From NCBI GenBank assembly GCA_017412055.1, contig JAFQOW010000001.1, positions 28,182-92,181 on the forward strand: DNA of 64,000 nt, given 5' to 3'. Below are positions 1 to 9,042 of this stretch, piece after piece. This DNA is from Lachnospiraceae bacterium (GTDB lineage Bacteria > Bacillota > Clostridia > Lachnospirales > Lachnospiraceae). Every line of letters begins with the position of its first letter. Position 1 is the first letter of the stretch. A program made the position numbers and the translations under genes. A model generated the notes under the pieces. The model saw only the letters and a program-made list of their open reading frames with translations. It had not been told where the DNA came from and made no database searches.

Positions 1-87
1 GTCTTTAATAAGGAAAGAATAGGTAAGGATAATTATGATAATGTGTTAGAATTAGTTCAGCAGAATATAGATAAAAAGGATATGTAA
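1..87 (+). CDS. C-terminal end of an unknown protein (partial)
   Basis: An open frame runs from the first base to TAA at 85-87 and gives 28 residues ending NIDKKDM. The stop overlaps the ATG of the next gene by one base (TAATG), so the two are probably translationally coupled. The tail is too short and featureless to assign a family, and its start lies outside the window. Confidence 0.55.
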   Translation, partial: VFNKERIGKDNYDNVLELVQQNIDKKDM

Positions 88-938
88 TGATAAAGATTAT
101 AAAAAAATTTGCGTCAATAATTTTATGCTTGCTGTTGATTTTTGGGATTAGATGGTTGTTTTATGAAGTGAGGTATGCTCTTTATGTTAAAGAGTTTAAA
201 GAGGATTATCAAGTACATCTAGAAAAAAAGCAAAGTAAGCAAAAAATTAAAATTAATTATGACTTGGAGGATGTTACAAATACAAAAAAATTGTGTGATA
301 AATTAGGTGATATATCAAAATGCTTTGATGAATTGCCGGAAGGACTCATTGAAGAAATTAAAGAACCAATTTACGTGGAGACAGAGGAAGGAATGGAACA
401 ATTAGTACCTCCTGGAGAAATTCAAATAATATTTTATGATGCTATTGGTAGAAAAACAAAAGCGGATGGAATTACAGAATTTGGTATAGGTTGGGATATG
501 ATAGGGATGTCTGTAAATTCAAATCAAAGAATAGAGAAGCTTTTTTATCACGAGTTTGGACATTTACTAGATAAAAGAAATAAATGGAAAGTTCTAATTC
601 CTAATAGTGGATATTACAAAGAATGGAAAGATGTGAATCCTGAAGCATTTAAGTATAATAGTGAAAACTATGATTATGTTATGGGTAAATGTGAGTCGAA
701 AGAGTCGGTAGCGTTTATTAGTGAGTATGCGACCACGCGTCTTGAGGAGGATAGAGCAGAGTTATTTTCCTATTTGATGACATTGGAAGAACGTAAGGAT
801 TTTGATCAACTTATGACTTATCCAAAGATTGCGGAAAAAATAAAGTATTTAAATGCAAGTCTTATTGAAGAATATGATTGTTTTGAAGAAGATAATTGTT
901 TTCAGTGGCAGATTTGGTTGGGTATGAATAGTAAATAA
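87..938 (+). CDS. Membrane-anchored HEXXH putative zinc metallopeptidase
   Basis: The 283-residue protein has one N-terminal hydrophobic segment (about residues 5-24) followed by a charged extracytoplasmic region. HEFGH at 155-159 matches the HEXXH zinc motif. EDRAE at about 221-225 sits where gluzincins carry the third ligand, in a helix like those of the anthrax-lethal-factor-type zincins. That points to a peptidase acting outside the membrane; substrate and family are not recognised. It is coupled by one base to the gene before it. The weak ribosome binding site and AT-rich composition contrast with the ribosomal operon that follows. It could also be an inactive structural zincin, but both expected zinc-site elements are present. 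Confidence 0.6.
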   Translation: MIKIIKKFASIILCLLLIFGIRWLFYEVRYALYVKEFKEDYQVHLEKKQSKQKIKINYDLEDVTNTKKLCDKLGDISKCFDELPEGLIEEIKEPIYVETEEGMEQLVPPGEIQIIFYDAIGRKTKADGITEFGIGWDMIGMSVNSNQRIEKLFYHEFGHLLDKRNKWKVLIPNSGYYKEWKDVNPEAFKYNSENYDYVMGKCESKESVAFISEYATTRLEEDRAELFSYLMTLEERKDFDQLMTYPKIAEKIKYLNASLIEEYDCFEEDNCFQWQIWLGMNSK

Positions 939-992
939 CGATGATAAGTAAAAAAGAAACTGTGTAACTATGCTAAATAAATTTTTTAATGA

Positions 993-1068
993 GTTTCTTC
1001 TATAATATAGGTAATATTTTAAGAGTAAAAAGAGAACTTTTATATAGAAGAAACTTTTAAAAATTTTT
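993..1068 (+). terminator. Long-loop inverted repeat with T-rich tail after the metallopeptidase
   Basis: A perfect 12-bp inverted repeat (GTTTCTTCTATA at 993-1004, TATAGAAGAAAC at 1043-1054) encloses 38 bases and is followed by a TTTT/TTTTTT tract. It probably ends transcription of the upstream gene before the ribosomal operon promoter. The loop is long for a classical intrinsic terminator, so confidence is moderate. Confidence 0.45.
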
Positions 1069-1090
1069 TAAAAAAATTTTAAAAAAGTAC

Positions 1091-1119
1091 TTGCAATATG
1101 CAAAAGAATAATGTAAACT
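1091..1119 (+). promoter_or_regulatory. Putative promoter of the S10 operon
   Basis: TTGCAA (1091-1096), a 17-bp spacer and TAAACT (1114-1119) lie just upstream of the folded rpsJ leader. The -35 is preceded by AGTAC, as in the similar sequence before rpmJ near 14545. The -10 matches consensus at only four of six positions. Confidence 0.45.
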
Positions 1120-1139
1120 AACAAATGCTGTGACATTGA

Positions 1140-1335
1140 TAGCGTAGAAACGAGAGGTTGCTGCTTGAAAATAGCAGGTTTTCCGTGGAGCGAATGTCAA
1201 GTTAGGAAACTGGCGACAAGTCACTGTACAAGAAAATCGTCCGTAAGATACGGAAACAACGTGTGAAACTTGTAAAGAAATTTACGACACACACGGAAGA
1301 GTGTACAGTCACCGCTTGTCGTACTTAAATCAAAA
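1140..1335 (+). ncRNA. Structured 5' leader of the S10 operon
   Basis: The leader folds over a long range. CGACAAG (1214-1220) pairs with CTTGTCG (1315-1321), and ACTGTAC (1223-1229) pairs with GTACAGT (1303-1309). Inside are a TCCGT/ACGGA hairpin (1240-1254) and a CGTGTG/CACACG arm (1260-1295) capped by GTAAA-gaaa-TTTAC. In other bacteria S10-operon leaders are targets of ribosomal-protein feedback (L4 in Gammaproteobacteria), and clostridial S10 leaders have been described. The binding protein here is not evident from sequence. There is no T-tract after the structure, so control by translation or processing is more likely than attenuation. Confidence 0.55.
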
Positions 1336-1361
1336 AGTGCGAAAAGGAGGCGACTTTTTTT

Positions 1362-1679
1362 ATGGCAAGTCAAGTCATGAGAATCACATTGAAGGCTTAC
1401 GATCATCAGTTAATCGATCAGTCAGCTGGAAAAATCATCGAAACTGTAAAGAAGACAGGTGCAAAGGTTAGCGGACCAGTGCCACTTCCAACAAAGAAGG
1501 AAGTAGTTACAATTCTTAGAGCCGTTCACAAGTACAAGGATTCTAGAGAGCAGTTCGAGCAGAGAACTCATAAGAGACTCATCGACATCGTAACACCATC
1601 ACAGAAGACTGTAGATGCATTATCTAGATTAGAGATGCCAGCTGGTGTTTACATCGATATCAAGATGAAGACCAAGTAG
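1362..1679 (+). CDS. rpsJ: 30S ribosomal protein S10
   Basis: S10 is a head protein of the small subunit and also the NusE partner in antitermination. The 105-residue product has the family's usual length and the typical ending [12 protein letters not shown] 1362 follows a perfect AAGGAGG at 1344-1350. It is first in the S10-spc-alpha cluster, behind a folded leader. It is separated from rplC by an unusually long 268-bp gap. Confidence 0.98.
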   Translation: MASQVMRITLKAYDHQLIDQSAGKIIETVKKTGAKVSGPVPLPTKKEVVTILRAVHKYKDSREQFEQRTHKRLIDIVTPSQKTVDALSRLEMPAGVYIDIKMKTK

Positions 1680-1947
1680 TTCTTGACCAAAATTTCCAAC
1701 GGAAATTTTGCTCCAATATGTAGATTGATAAAAAACATATGGGAGTCAGTGAAGAAATATGCAATCCTGAAGGGTTTAGATATAAAAGCAACACTCATTT
1801 TTTATGAGGGAATCAACATTTTGATTTTTTCAATTTAGTGTTCCACGTATATTAGACTGTTCTAGGATGTTTTCAAACCTACTTATTATAAGTAAGATTG
1901 AAAACCGCTGTAGACAAGCCAAGACATTGGCAAACAGGAGGTAAAAA
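1680..1947 (+). other. rpsJ-rplC gap with several hairpins
   Basis: This 268-bp spacer carries a perfect 10-bp hairpin (CAAAATTTCC 1688-1697, GGAAATTTTG 1701-1710), an imperfect CCAATATGT/ACATATGG arm, and a CTTAT/ATAAG hairpin near 1883-1900, before AGGAGG for rplC. No T-tract follows a strong stem and no coding frame is convincing. It may stabilise, process or regulate the mRNA. Its position just after the stop resembles the hairpins after rpsN and infA. Confidence 0.4.
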
Positions 1948-2583
1948 ATGAAGAAAGCGATTTTAGCAACAAAAGTCGGAATGACTCAAATCTTCAATGA
2001 AGATGGTGTGTTAACACCAGTTACTGTACTTCAGGCTGGTCCTTGTGTTGTTACACAGGTTAAGACAGTAGAGAATGATGGTTACAGTGCAGTTCAGGTT
2101 GGTTTTGCAGACAAGAGAGAAAAGCTTGTTAACAAGCCAATGAAAGGACATTTTGATAAGGCTGGAGTTTCTTACAAGAGATATGTAAGAGAGTTCAAGT
2201 TTGATAATGCCGAGGAATACTCAGTTAAGGATGAAATCAAGGCTGATATCTTTGCAGCTGGCGACAAGGTAGACGCTACAGCAATTGCAAAGGGTAAGGG
2301 ATTCCAGGGCGCAATCAAGAGACATGGCCAGTCAAGAGGACCTATGGCTCATGGTTCTAAGTTCCACCGTCATCAGGGTTCTAACGGTGCTTGTTCAAGC
2401 CCAAGTAAGGTATTCAAGGGAAAAGGAATGCCAGGTCACATGGGTGCTAAGAAGATCACAATTCAGAATCTTGAGATCGTTAAAATTGATGCAGACAACA
2501 ACTTAATTCTTGTTAAGGGCGCAGTTCCAGGACCAAAGAAAGCATTGGTTACAATTAAGGAAACTGTTAAGTCTGGCAAGTAA
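1948..2583 (+). CDS. rplC: 50S ribosomal protein L3
   Basis: L3 is an early-assembly 23S rRNA binder near the peptidyl-transferase centre. The 211-residue protein starts with the hallmark KVGMTQIF segment and has the central glycine and histidine-rich loop (GHMGAKK) that reaches into the ribosome core. AGGAGG sits seven bases before ATG. It is followed after 25 bp by rplD, the conserved order. Confidence 0.98.
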   Translation: MKKAILATKVGMTQIFNEDGVLTPVTVLQAGPCVVTQVKTVENDGYSAVQVGFADKREKLVNKPMKGHFDKAGVSYKRYVREFKFDNAEEYSVKDEIKADIFAAGDKVDATAIAKGKGFQGAIKRHGQSRGPMAHGSKFHRHQGSNGACSSPSKVFKGKGMPGHMGAKKITIQNLEIVKIDADNNLILVKGAVPGPKKALVTIKETVKSGK

Positions 2584-2608
2584 TTAATTAGGAAGGAGGA
2601 ACACACAG

Positions 2609-3229
2609 ATGGCAAAGGTATCTGTTTACAATATGGAAGGCAAGCAGGTTGGTGATATCGAGCTTAATGATGCTGTATTTGGTGTTGAGGTAAACAATCA
2701 CTTAGTACACATGGCTGTTGTAAATCAGCTTGCAAACAATCGTCAGGGAACACAGAGCGCAAAGACACGCTCAGAAGTTAGCGGTGGCGGAAGAAAGCCT
2801 TGGAAGCAGAAGGGTACAGGACACGCTAGACAGGGTTCTACAAGATCTCCACAGTGGACTGGTGGTGGTATCGTATTTGCTCCAAAGCCAAGAGATTACT
2901 CTTTCAAGATGAACAAGAAAGAGAAGCAGTTAGCTCTTAAGTCAGCATTGACATCAAGAGTGTTAGAGAACAAGTTCATCGTTGTGGATGAAATTAAGTT
3001 AGAGGAAGCTAAGACAAAGAAGTTTGCTGAGGCAATGAACAACTTAAAGGTTTCAAAGGCATTAGTTGTATTAAATTCAAACGATGCAAACGTTGTAAGA
3101 TCAGCAAAGAACATTCCTACAGTTAAGACAGCTTTAACAAACACAATTAATGTATACGACATCTTAAAGTACGATACAGTAGTTATTGATAAGGCAGCTG
3201 TAGCAACAATCGAGGAGGTGTACGCATAA
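2609..3229 (+). CDS. rplD: 50S ribosomal protein L4
   Basis: L4 lines the exit tunnel and in some bacteria represses its own operon. The 206-residue protein contains the tunnel-loop signature [16 protein letters not shown] near residues 60-75. GGAGG precedes ATG 2609. The stop overlaps the rplW start by one base (TAATG), which indicates coupled translation. Confidence 0.98.
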   Translation: MAKVSVYNMEGKQVGDIELNDAVFGVEVNNHLVHMAVVNQLANNRQGTQSAKTRSEVSGGGRKPWKQKGTGHARQGSTRSPQWTGGGIVFAPKPRDYSFKMNKKEKQLALKSALTSRVLENKFIVVDEIKLEEAKTKKFAEAMNNLKVSKALVVLNSNDANVVRSAKNIPTVKTALTNTINVYDILKYDTVVIDKAAVATIEEVYA

Positions 3230-3528
3230 TGGCAGACATTAAATACTATGATGTAATCCTCAAGCCTGTAATTACAGAGAAGAGCATGAACGATATGAGC
3301 GCAAAGAAGTATACATTCTTAGTTCATACAGAAGCTAATAAGGCACAGATTAAAGAGGCTGTTGAGAAAATGTTCGAAGGAACAAAGGTAGCAAGCGTTA
3401 ACACAATGAACATGGACGGCAAGAATAAGAGACGTGGCATGGTTACAGGAAAGACTGCTAAGACAAAGAAGGCAATCGTTCAGTTAACAGCAGACAGCAA
3501 GGACATCGAGATATTCGAAGGACTTTAA
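3229..3528 (+). CDS. rplW: 50S ribosomal protein L23
   Basis: L23 sits at the tunnel exit and docks trigger factor and SRP. The 99-residue product has the N-terminal signature [10 protein letters not shown] and the normal length. It overlaps rplD by one base, and GAGGAGGTG just inside rplD serves as its ribosome binding site. It is followed by a 188-bp gap holding two structured repeats. Confidence 0.98.
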   Translation: MADIKYYDVILKPVITEKSMNDMSAKKYTFLVHTEANKAQIKEAVEKMFEGTKVASVNTMNMDGKNKRRGMVTGKTAKTKKAIVQLTADSKDIEIFEGL

Positions 3529-3532
3529 GATA

Positions 3533-3574
3533 GTTTGGAGGAAGTAGCACGAAGTGCTAACAGAGGCTCCAAAC
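3533..3574 (+). repeat. Structured repeat unit, copy A1
   Basis: An outer stem GTTTGGAG (3533-3540) pairs with CTCCAAAC (3567-3574). Between them are the conserved GAAG and AGAGG side loops and an inner hairpin TAGCAC-gaa-GTGCTA. The same layout with a different inner hairpin recurs at 3590, 8401 and 14418, always inside the ribosomal operon. It does not end in a T-tract, so it is not an ordinary terminator. Confidence 0.7.
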
Positions 3575-3575
3575 A

Positions 3576-3639
3576 GTCCGAACGGATTAATTCGGAGGAA
3601 GCAGCGAAGCTGATAGAGGCTCCGAATAAGAGTGAGGAC
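3576..3639 (+). repeat. Structured repeat unit, copy A2, with outer GTCC/GGAC stem
   Basis: GTCC (3576-3579) pairs with GGAC (3636-3639). Inside, ATTCGGAG (3590-3597) pairs with CTCCGAAT (3620-3627) and the inner hairpin is CAGC-gaa-GCTG. Only the GGAG/CTCC core is shared with copy A1; the flanking four pairs differ on both sides and still pair. This copy has gaacg and gagtga where other copies have gagcg and gagcga. Confidence 0.7.
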
Positions 3640-3716
3640 CCTAGAGAATGAGTAGATGCAATAGTAGTTTCATCAGAAAACAATATTGATGGGACAGTTT
3701 GAAAGGAGATAAAACA

Positions 3717-4559
3717 ATGGGAATTAAAACATATAACCCATATACACCTTCTAGAAGAAATATGACAGGTCTTGATTTCGCAGAAGTAACAAAGTCAACT
3801 CCTGAGAAGTCATTAGTTGTATCATTAAAGAAGAATTCTGGTCGTAACAACCAGGGTAAGATCACAGTAAGACATCGTGGTGGCGGTGTTAGAAGAAAGT
3901 ACAGAATCGTTGACTTCAAGAGAAGAAAAGACGATATTCCAGCTACTGTAATTGGTATCGAGTACGATCCAAACAGAACAGCTAATATAGCATTAATCTG
4001 CTACGCAGATGGTGAAAAGGCATACATCTTAGCTCCTAACGGACTTAAGGATGGTATGAAGGTTATGAACGGCGCTAACGCTGAAATTAAGGTTGGTAAC
4101 TGCTTACCACTTGAAGCTATTCCAGTAGGTACAGAAGTACACAACATTGAGTTATACCCAGGTAAGGGTGGCCAGTTAGTTCGTTCAGCAGGTAACTCAG
4201 CTCAGCTTATGGCTAAGGAAGGCAAGTATGCAACACTTAGATTACCATCAGGTGAAATGAGAATGGTTCCAGTTGTTTGCCGTGCAACAATCGGTACAGT
4301 TGGTAACATCGAGCACGACTTAGTTAACGTTGGTAAGGCTGGTCGTAAGCGTCATATGGGTATTAGACCTACAGTTCGTGGTTCTGTTATGAACCCTAAT
4401 GACCATCCACACGGTGGTGGTGAAGGTAAGACTGGTATCGGTCGTCCAGGTCCATGTACACCTTGGGGCAAGCCAGCACTTGGTTTAAAGACAAGAAAGA
4501 AGAACAAGCAGTCTAACAAGCTCATCGTAAGAAGACGCGATGGCAAGAACTTTAAATAA
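3717..4559 (+). CDS. rplB: 50S ribosomal protein L2
   Basis: L2 is a universal 23S rRNA binder needed for subunit joining and peptidyl transfer. The 280-residue protein starts [14 protein letters not shown]. It carries the catalytic-region signature [11 protein letters not shown] and the CTPWGKP tail loop. ATG 3717 was chosen over an in-frame ATG at 3699 because GAAAGGAG lies at 3701-3708. rpsS follows after 12 bp. Confidence 0.98.
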   Translation: MGIKTYNPYTPSRRNMTGLDFAEVTKSTPEKSLVVSLKKNSGRNNQGKITVRHRGGGVRRKYRIVDFKRRKDDIPATVIGIEYDPNRTANIALICYADGEKAYILAPNGLKDGMKVMNGANAEIKVGNCLPLEAIPVGTEVHNIELYPGKGGQLVRSAGNSAQLMAKEGKYATLRLPSGEMRMVPVVCRATIGTVGNIEHDLVNVGKAGRKRHMGIRPTVRGSVMNPNDHPHGGGEGKTGIGRPGPCTPWGKPALGLKTRKKNKQSNKLIVRRRDGKNFK

Positions 4560-4571
4560 GGAGGATTACCA

Positions 4572-4850
4572 ATGGCTAGATCATTAAAAAAAGGTCCATT
4601 TGCGGATGCAAGTTTACTTAAGAAAGTAGACGCTATGAACGAGGCTGGACAGAAGTCAGTTATTAAGACTTGGTCAAGACGTTCAACAATCTTCCCACAA
4701 ATGGTTGGACATACAATTGCAGTTCACGATGGAAGAAAGCACGTTCCAGTATATGTGACAGAAGACATGGTTGGACACAAACTTGGTGAATTCGTTGCTA
4801 CCAGAACTTTTAGAGGACATGGTAAAGACGATAAGAAGTCAAGACGTTAG
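4572..4850 (+). CDS. rpsS: 30S ribosomal protein S19
   Basis: S19 is a small-subunit head protein near the A-site finger bridge. The 92-residue sequence has the family start [10 protein letters not shown] and the conserved motif [25 protein letters not shown] precedes ATG. It sits between rplB and rplV in the canonical order. Confidence 0.98.
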   Translation: MARSLKKGPFADASLLKKVDAMNEAGQKSVIKTWSRRSTIFPQMVGHTIAVHDGRKHVPVYVTEDMVGHKLGEFVATRTFRGHGKDDKKSRR

Positions 4851-4880
4851 TGGAAAGAAGATTGAAAGGAGGTCACATCC

Positions 4881-5270
4881 ATGGCAAAAGGACATAGAAG
4901 TCAGATAAAGAGAGAAAGAAATGCTAATAAGGACACAAGACCATCAGCAAAACTTTCTTACGCTAGAATTTCAGTACAGAAGGCATGCTTCGTACTTGAT
5001 GCAATCAGAGGAAAAGACGTACAGTCTGCACTTGGTATCTTAGCATACAATCCAAGATATGCATCTTCAGTTATAGAGAAACTCTTAAAGTCAGCAATTG
5101 CAAATGCTGAGAATAACAATGGTATGAACCCAGAAAACCTCTACATTGAAGAGTGTTACGCAAATCAGGGTCCTATCATGAAGAGAATCAGACCAAGAGC
5201 ACAGGGTAGAGCTTACAGAATCGAAAAGAGAATGTGTAACTTAACAATTGTGCTTAATGAAAAGAAATAG
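4881..5270 (+). CDS. rplV: 50S ribosomal protein L22
   Basis: L22 contributes the beta-hairpin that constricts the exit tunnel; mutations there cause macrolide resistance. The 129-residue product has the tunnel-loop signature PRAQGRAYRIEKR near the C-terminus. Its N-terminus MAKGHRSQIKRERN is the longer form seen in clostridia. AAAGGAGG lies 7 to 8 bases before ATG. Confidence 0.97.
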   Translation: MAKGHRSQIKRERNANKDTRPSAKLSYARISVQKACFVLDAIRGKDVQSALGILAYNPRYASSVIEKLLKSAIANAENNNGMNPENLYIEECYANQGPIMKRIRPRAQGRAYRIEKRMCNLTIVLNEKK

Positions 5271-5292
5271 TTAGCGGAAAGGAGAACGCGAA

Positions 5293-5964
5293 ATGGGACA
5301 GAAAGTTAATCCTCACGGCATAAGAGTCGGCGTTATTAAAGATTGGGATTCAAAGTGGTACGCAGAGGCTGATTTCGCTGATAATCTTGTAGAAGATCAC
5401 AAAATCAGAGAGTACCTTAAGAAGAAGTTATATAGCGCAGGTGTTTCTAAGATTGAAATCGAAAGAACATCTGACAGATGTAAGGTTATCGTTTACACAG
5501 CTAAGCCTGGTGTTGTTATCGGTAAGGGCGGTGCTGAAATCGATAAGTTAAAAGATGAAGTACAGAAGTTGTCAGCAATGAAAGTACTTGTTGATGTTAA
5601 AGAAATTAAGAAGCCAGATAGAGATGCTCAGTTAGTAGCAGAGAACATTGCTCTCCAGTTAGAGAACCGTGTTTCTTTCAGAAGAGCTATGAAGTCAGCA
5701 ATGGGTAGAACACTCAAGGCTGGTGCTAAGGGTATCAAGGCTGCATGCTCAGGACGTCTTGGTGGAGCTGATATGGCTCGTACAGAGTTCTACACAGAAG
5801 GAACTATTCCACTTCAGACATTACGTGCTGATATTGATTATGGATTCGCAGAAGCTGATACAACATATGGTAAGGTTGGTATCAAGGTTTGGATTTACAA
5901 TGGTGAAGTTCTTCCTACAAAGGCTGCTGCAAAAGAAGATAGCAAGGAAGGGAGCGATAAATAA
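5293..5964 (+). CDS. rpsC: 30S ribosomal protein S3
   Basis: S3 guards the mRNA entry channel. The 223-residue protein starts [13 protein letters not shown]. It has a KH domain with the GXXG-type loop [10 protein letters not shown] (about residues 75-84) and the C-terminal S3 domain, and it ends in an acidic and lysine-rich tail. Its stop is followed at once by rplP (TAATG, one-base overlap). Confidence 0.98.
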   Translation: MGQKVNPHGIRVGVIKDWDSKWYAEADFADNLVEDHKIREYLKKKLYSAGVSKIEIERTSDRCKVIVYTAKPGVVIGKGGAEIDKLKDEVQKLSAMKVLVDVKEIKKPDRDAQLVAENIALQLENRVSFRRAMKSAMGRTLKAGAKGIKAACSGRLGGADMARTEFYTEGTIPLQTLRADIDYGFAEADTTYGKVGIKVWIYNGEVLPTKAAAKEDSKEGSDK

Positions 5965-6401
5965 TGTTAATGCCAAAGAGAGTTAAGCGTCGTAAGCAAT
6001 TCCGTGGAACAATGTCTGGTAAGGCATTAAGAGGTAACAAGATTACTAACGGTGAATATGGTATCGTCGCTATGGAACCAGCATGGATTAAATCAAATCA
6101 GATTGAAGCTGCCCGTATTGCTATGACACGTTATATCAAGCGTGGTGGTAAGGTTTGGATTAAGATTTTCCCAGATAAGCCAGTAACTACAAAACCAGCA
6201 GAAACAAGAATGGGTTCCGGAAAAGGAACACTCGAGTACTGGGTTGCAGTTGTTAAGCCAGGAAGAGTATTATTCGAGATCTCTGGTGTAGCTGAAGAAG
6301 TAGCTAGAGAAGCTCTTCGTCTCGCAACTCATAAATTACCTGTAAAGTGCAAGATCGTTTCTCGCGCAGATTTAGAAGGCGGTGATAACAGTGAAAATTA
6401 A
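5964..6401 (+). CDS. rplP: 50S ribosomal protein L16
   Basis: L16 organises the A-site region of 23S rRNA. The 145-residue product starts [15 protein letters not shown] and has the conserved [20 protein letters not shown] region. It overlaps rpsC by one base and rpmC by 11 bases, which indicates coupled translation across three genes. Confidence 0.98.
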   Translation: MLMPKRVKRRKQFRGTMSGKALRGNKITNGEYGIVAMEPAWIKSNQIEAARIAMTRYIKRGGKVWIKIFPDKPVTTKPAETRMGSGKGTLEYWVAVVKPGRVLFEISGVAEEVAREALRLATHKLPVKCKIVSRADLEGGDNSEN

Positions 6402-6597
6402 TAAGTATGTAGAAGATTTAAAGGCAAAATCAGCTGCAGAATTAAATGATGAATTAGTAGCTGCTAAAAAGGAACTTTTCAATTTAAGATTCCAGAACGC
6501 AACAAATCAGTTGGATAATACAAGCAGAATAAAGGAAGTAAGAAAGAATATCGCAAGAATTCAGACAGTACTTTCAGAGCAGGCTAAGGCTAACTAG
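6391..6597 (+). CDS. rpmC: 50S ribosomal protein L29
   Basis: L29 lies beside L23 at the tunnel exit. GTG 6391 gives the usual 68-residue protein starting (V)[13 protein letters not shown]. It was chosen over an earlier in-frame GTG (6382) because AAGGCGG at 6376-6382 is correctly spaced. The gene overlaps rplP by 11 bases. The all-helical, lysine-rich sequence is typical. Confidence 0.96.
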   Translation: MKINKYVEDLKAKSAAELNDELVAAKKELFNLRFQNATNQLDNTSRIKEVRKNIARIQTVLSEQAKAN

Positions 6598-6633
6598 TTG
6601 TAAATTGGAAATCTGAGAAAGGAGACATTTGTC

Positions 6634-6888
6634 GTGGAAAGAAATTTAAGAAAAACACGTACCGGTAAGGTAGTAAGTGACAAGATGGACAAGACAATTG
6701 TTGTAGCAGTTCAGGATAACGTAAAGCATCCATTATACAACAAGATTGTTAAGAGAACTTATAAATTAAAGGCTCATGATGAGAACAACGAGTGCGGTAT
6801 CGGTGATACTGTAAAGGTTATGGAGACAAGACCATTATCAAGAGATAAGAGATGGAGACTTGTTGAAATCATCGAGAAGGCTAGATAG
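6634..6888 (+). CDS. rpsQ: 30S ribosomal protein S17
   Basis: S17 is a primary 16S rRNA binder with an OB fold. The 84-residue product carries [12 protein letters not shown] near the N-terminus and the [17 protein letters not shown] signature. It uses a GTG start preceded by AAAGGAG. Length and position between L29 and L14 are canonical. Confidence 0.97.
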   Translation: MERNLRKTRTGKVVSDKMDKTIVVAVQDNVKHPLYNKIVKRTYKLKAHDENNECGIGDTVKVMETRPLSRDKRWRLVEIIEKAR

Positions 6889-6906
6889 TAGGAAGGGAGA
6901 ATTATT

Positions 6907-7275
6907 ATGATTCAACAGGAAAGTAGACTTAAAGTTGCTGATAATACAGGCGCTAAAGAATTACTTTGTATCAGAGTAATGGGCGGTTCTACTAGAAGAT
7001 ATGCCAATATCGGTGATATCATCGTTGCTTCTGTTAAAGAAGCAACACCAGGCGGTGTTGTAAAGAAGGGCGATGTAGTAAAGGCTGTAGTAGTTCGTTC
7101 CGTTAAGGGCGCTCGTCGTAAGGACGGATCTTATATAAAGTTTGATGAGAACGCAGCTGTTATCATCAAAGATGATAAGACACCAAAAGGAACACGTATT
7201 TTTGGACCAGTTGCAAGAGAGCTTAGAGAGAAGCAGTTCATGAAGATTGTTTCATTAGCTCCAGAAGTATTATAA
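6907..7275 (+). CDS. rplN: 50S ribosomal protein L14
   Basis: L14 forms an intersubunit bridge with 16S rRNA and is the docking site of the silencing factor RsfS. The 122-residue protein begins [18 protein letters not shown], the family signature, and has the standard length. GGAAGGGAG precedes ATG. rplX follows after 11 bp. Confidence 0.98.
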   Translation: MIQQESRLKVADNTGAKELLCIRVMGGSTRRYANIGDIIVASVKEATPGGVVKKGDVVKAVVVRSVKGARRKDGSYIKFDENAAVIIKDDKTPKGTRIFGPVARELREKQFMKIVSLAPEVL

Positions 7276-7286
7276 GGAGGTTCCTA

Positions 7287-7598
7287 ATGTCAGCAATGAA
7301 GATTAAAAAAGGCGACCTTGTAAAGGTAATCGCTGGTAAGGATAAAGACAAAGAAGGCAAGGTTATCAACGTAGATCAGAAGAACGGTAAGGTTCTTGTT
7401 GAAGGCGTTAACATGATGACTAAGCACACAAAGCCAAGCGCTGCTAATCAGCAGGGTGGTATCATCACAAAAGAAGCTCCAATCGATGCTTCAAACGTAA
7501 TGTTAGTTGTAGATGGTAAGGCTACAAGAGTTGGTTTCAAGATGGACGGAGATAAGAAGGTTCGTTTTGCAAAGGCAACAGGCAAGGTTATTGATTAA
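7287..7598 (+). CDS. rplX: 50S ribosomal protein L24
   Basis: L24 is an assembly initiator of the large subunit. The 103-residue product has an N-terminal KOW motif ([20 protein letters not shown]) and the conserved [10 protein letters not shown] region. AAGGAGG at 7274-7280 overlaps the rplN stop and sets ATG 7287 as the start. Confidence 0.97.
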   Translation: MSAMKIKKGDLVKVIAGKDKDKEGKVINVDQKNGKVLVEGVNMMTKHTKPSAANQQGGIITKEAPIDASNVMLVVDGKATRVGFKMDGDKKVRFAKATGKVID

Positions 7599-7618
7599 TT
7601 AGAGAGGAGGACCGTAAA

Positions 7619-8158
7619 GTGAGCAGACTTAGAGAAACATACAAGAACGAAATCGTAGACGCTATGACTAAGAAGTTTGGTTATGCAAACGTTATGCAGG
7701 TACCAAAGCTTGATAAGATCGTTATAAACATGGGTGTTGGTGAAGCTAAGGACAACGCTAAGGTTTTAGACGCAGCAGTTAAGGATCTTGAGACAATCGC
7801 AGGTCAGAAGGCTGTACTTACAAGAGCAAAGAAGTCAATTGCTAACTTCAAGATTAGAGAAGGTTTAGCAATCGGATGTAAGGTTACTCTTAGAGGTGAG
7901 AAGATGTACGAATTCCTCGATAGATTAGTAAACCTTGCACTTCCTCGTGTTCGTGACTTTAGAGGTGTAAACCCTAATTCATTTGACGGAAGAGGAAACT
8001 ATGCATTAGGTATTAAGGAACAGATCATTTTCCCTGAAATCGAATATGATAAGGTTGATAAGGTAAGAGGTATGGATATCATCTTCGTTACAACAGCTAA
8101 CACAGATGAAGAAGCTCGTGAATTATTGACATTATTCAATATGCCATTTCAGAAGTAA
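7619..8158 (+). CDS. rplE: 50S ribosomal protein L5
   Basis: L5 binds 5S rRNA and contacts the P-site tRNA. The 179-residue protein has the conserved [20 protein letters not shown] segment. The start is GTG 7619, supported by GAGAGGAGG upstream. It lies between rplX and rpsN as expected. Confidence 0.98.
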   Translation: MSRLRETYKNEIVDAMTKKFGYANVMQVPKLDKIVINMGVGEAKDNAKVLDAAVKDLETIAGQKAVLTRAKKSIANFKIREGLAIGCKVTLRGEKMYEFLDRLVNLALPRVRDFRGVNPNSFDGRGNYALGIKEQIIFPEIEYDKVDKVRGMDIIFVTTANTDEEARELLTLFNMPFQK

Positions 8159-8173
8159 TTAGGAGGTAAATCC

Positions 8174-8359
8174 ATGGCTAAGACAGCAATGAAAGTTAAG
8201 CAGTCACGTAAGGCAAAATTTTCAACACAGGAATACTCACGTTGTAGAATTTGTGGACGTCCACACGCTTATTTAAGAAAATACGGAATCTGCAGAATTT
8301 GCTTCCGTGAATTAGCATACAAAGGTCAGATCCCAGGTGTTAAGAAAGCATCTTGGTAG
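8174..8359 (+). CDS. rpsN: 30S ribosomal protein S14, zinc-binding type
   Basis: S14 is a small-subunit head protein. The 61-residue short form carries two CXXC pairs (CRIC and CRIC) about 14 residues apart, the zinc-ribbon type common in Firmicutes and sometimes named rpsZ. AGGAGG precedes ATG. The gene is followed by a 260-bp gap containing a hairpin and one structured repeat. Confidence 0.97.
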   Translation: MAKTAMKVKQSRKAKFSTQEYSRCRICGRPHAYLRKYGICRICFRELAYKGQIPGVKKASW

Positions 8360-8450
8360 TTCTTAATTGCTGCGCAATTAAGAACAGCTCGAGCGGATAA
8401 GTTTGGAGGAAGCGGCGAAGCCGACAGAGGCTCCAAACAATAGCGAGAGC
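8359..8450 (+). repeat. Post-rpsN hairpin plus structured repeat, copy B
   Basis: A perfect hairpin GTTCTTAATTG/CAATTAAGAAC (8359-8385) begins at the last base of the rpsN stop. It is followed by the repeat unit: outer GCTC (8387-8390) pairs with GAGC (8447-8450), and GTTTGGAG (8401-8408) pairs with CTCCAAAC (8431-8438) around CGGC-gaa-GCCG. The outer stem is GCTC/GAGC here and GTCC/GGAC in the other copies, a two-sided change that keeps pairing. CCCTGCCAA follows, as in copy C2. The remaining bases to 8600 show no clear feature. Confidence 0.72.
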
Positions 8451-8619
8451 CCCTGCCAATATATTTGGTAAAGGAAACAATAAACATTTCTGACACGTCA
8501 GATGATACTATGACAACTTCACAAGTCATCTGACACAGAAACTCGGTAAGTATGATGGTCCCAAATTTCGGCCACATAAACTGCCATTACACAATGTAAT
8601 CAATAGGAGGAAAAAAACA

Positions 8620-9021
8620 ATGGCAATGACAGATCCAATTGCAGATATGCTTACAAGAATCCGTAATGCAAATACTGCTAAGCATGACACAGTAGATGTT
8701 CCAGCATCTAAGATGAAGTTAAGAATCGCTGAAATCCTTTTAAACGAAGGTTTCATCAAGAGCTATGATGTAGTAGAAGATGGTAACTTCAAGACAATTA
8801 AGATTACTTTAAAGTATGGTAAGGATAAGACAGAGAAGATCATCACAGGTCTTAAGAGAATTTCTAAGCCAGGTTTAAGAGTATATGCTGGTAAGGATGA
8901 GCTTCCAAGAGTACTTGGTGGACTCGGTATCGCAATCATTTCAACAAACAAGGGTATCGTTACAGATAAGGAAGCTAGAAAGCTTCAGGTTGGTGGCGAA
9001 GTACTTGCATTTGTTTGGTAG
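8620..9021 (+). CDS. rpsH: 30S ribosomal protein S8
   Basis: S8 is a primary binder of 16S helix 21 and, in E. coli, represses the spc operon. The 133-residue product starts [14 protein letters not shown] after a short extension and has a normal C-terminus (GGEVLAFVW). AGGAGG precedes ATG. It is preceded by the long gap that carries repeat copy B. Confidence 0.98.
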   Translation: MAMTDPIADMLTRIRNANTAKHDTVDVPASKMKLRIAEILLNEGFIKSYDVVEDGNFKTIKITLKYGKDKTEKIITGLKRISKPGLRVYAGKDELPRVLGGLGIAIISTNKGIVTDKEARKLQVGGEVLAFVW

Positions 9022-9042
9022 TATTATAAAGGAGGTGCGGGC

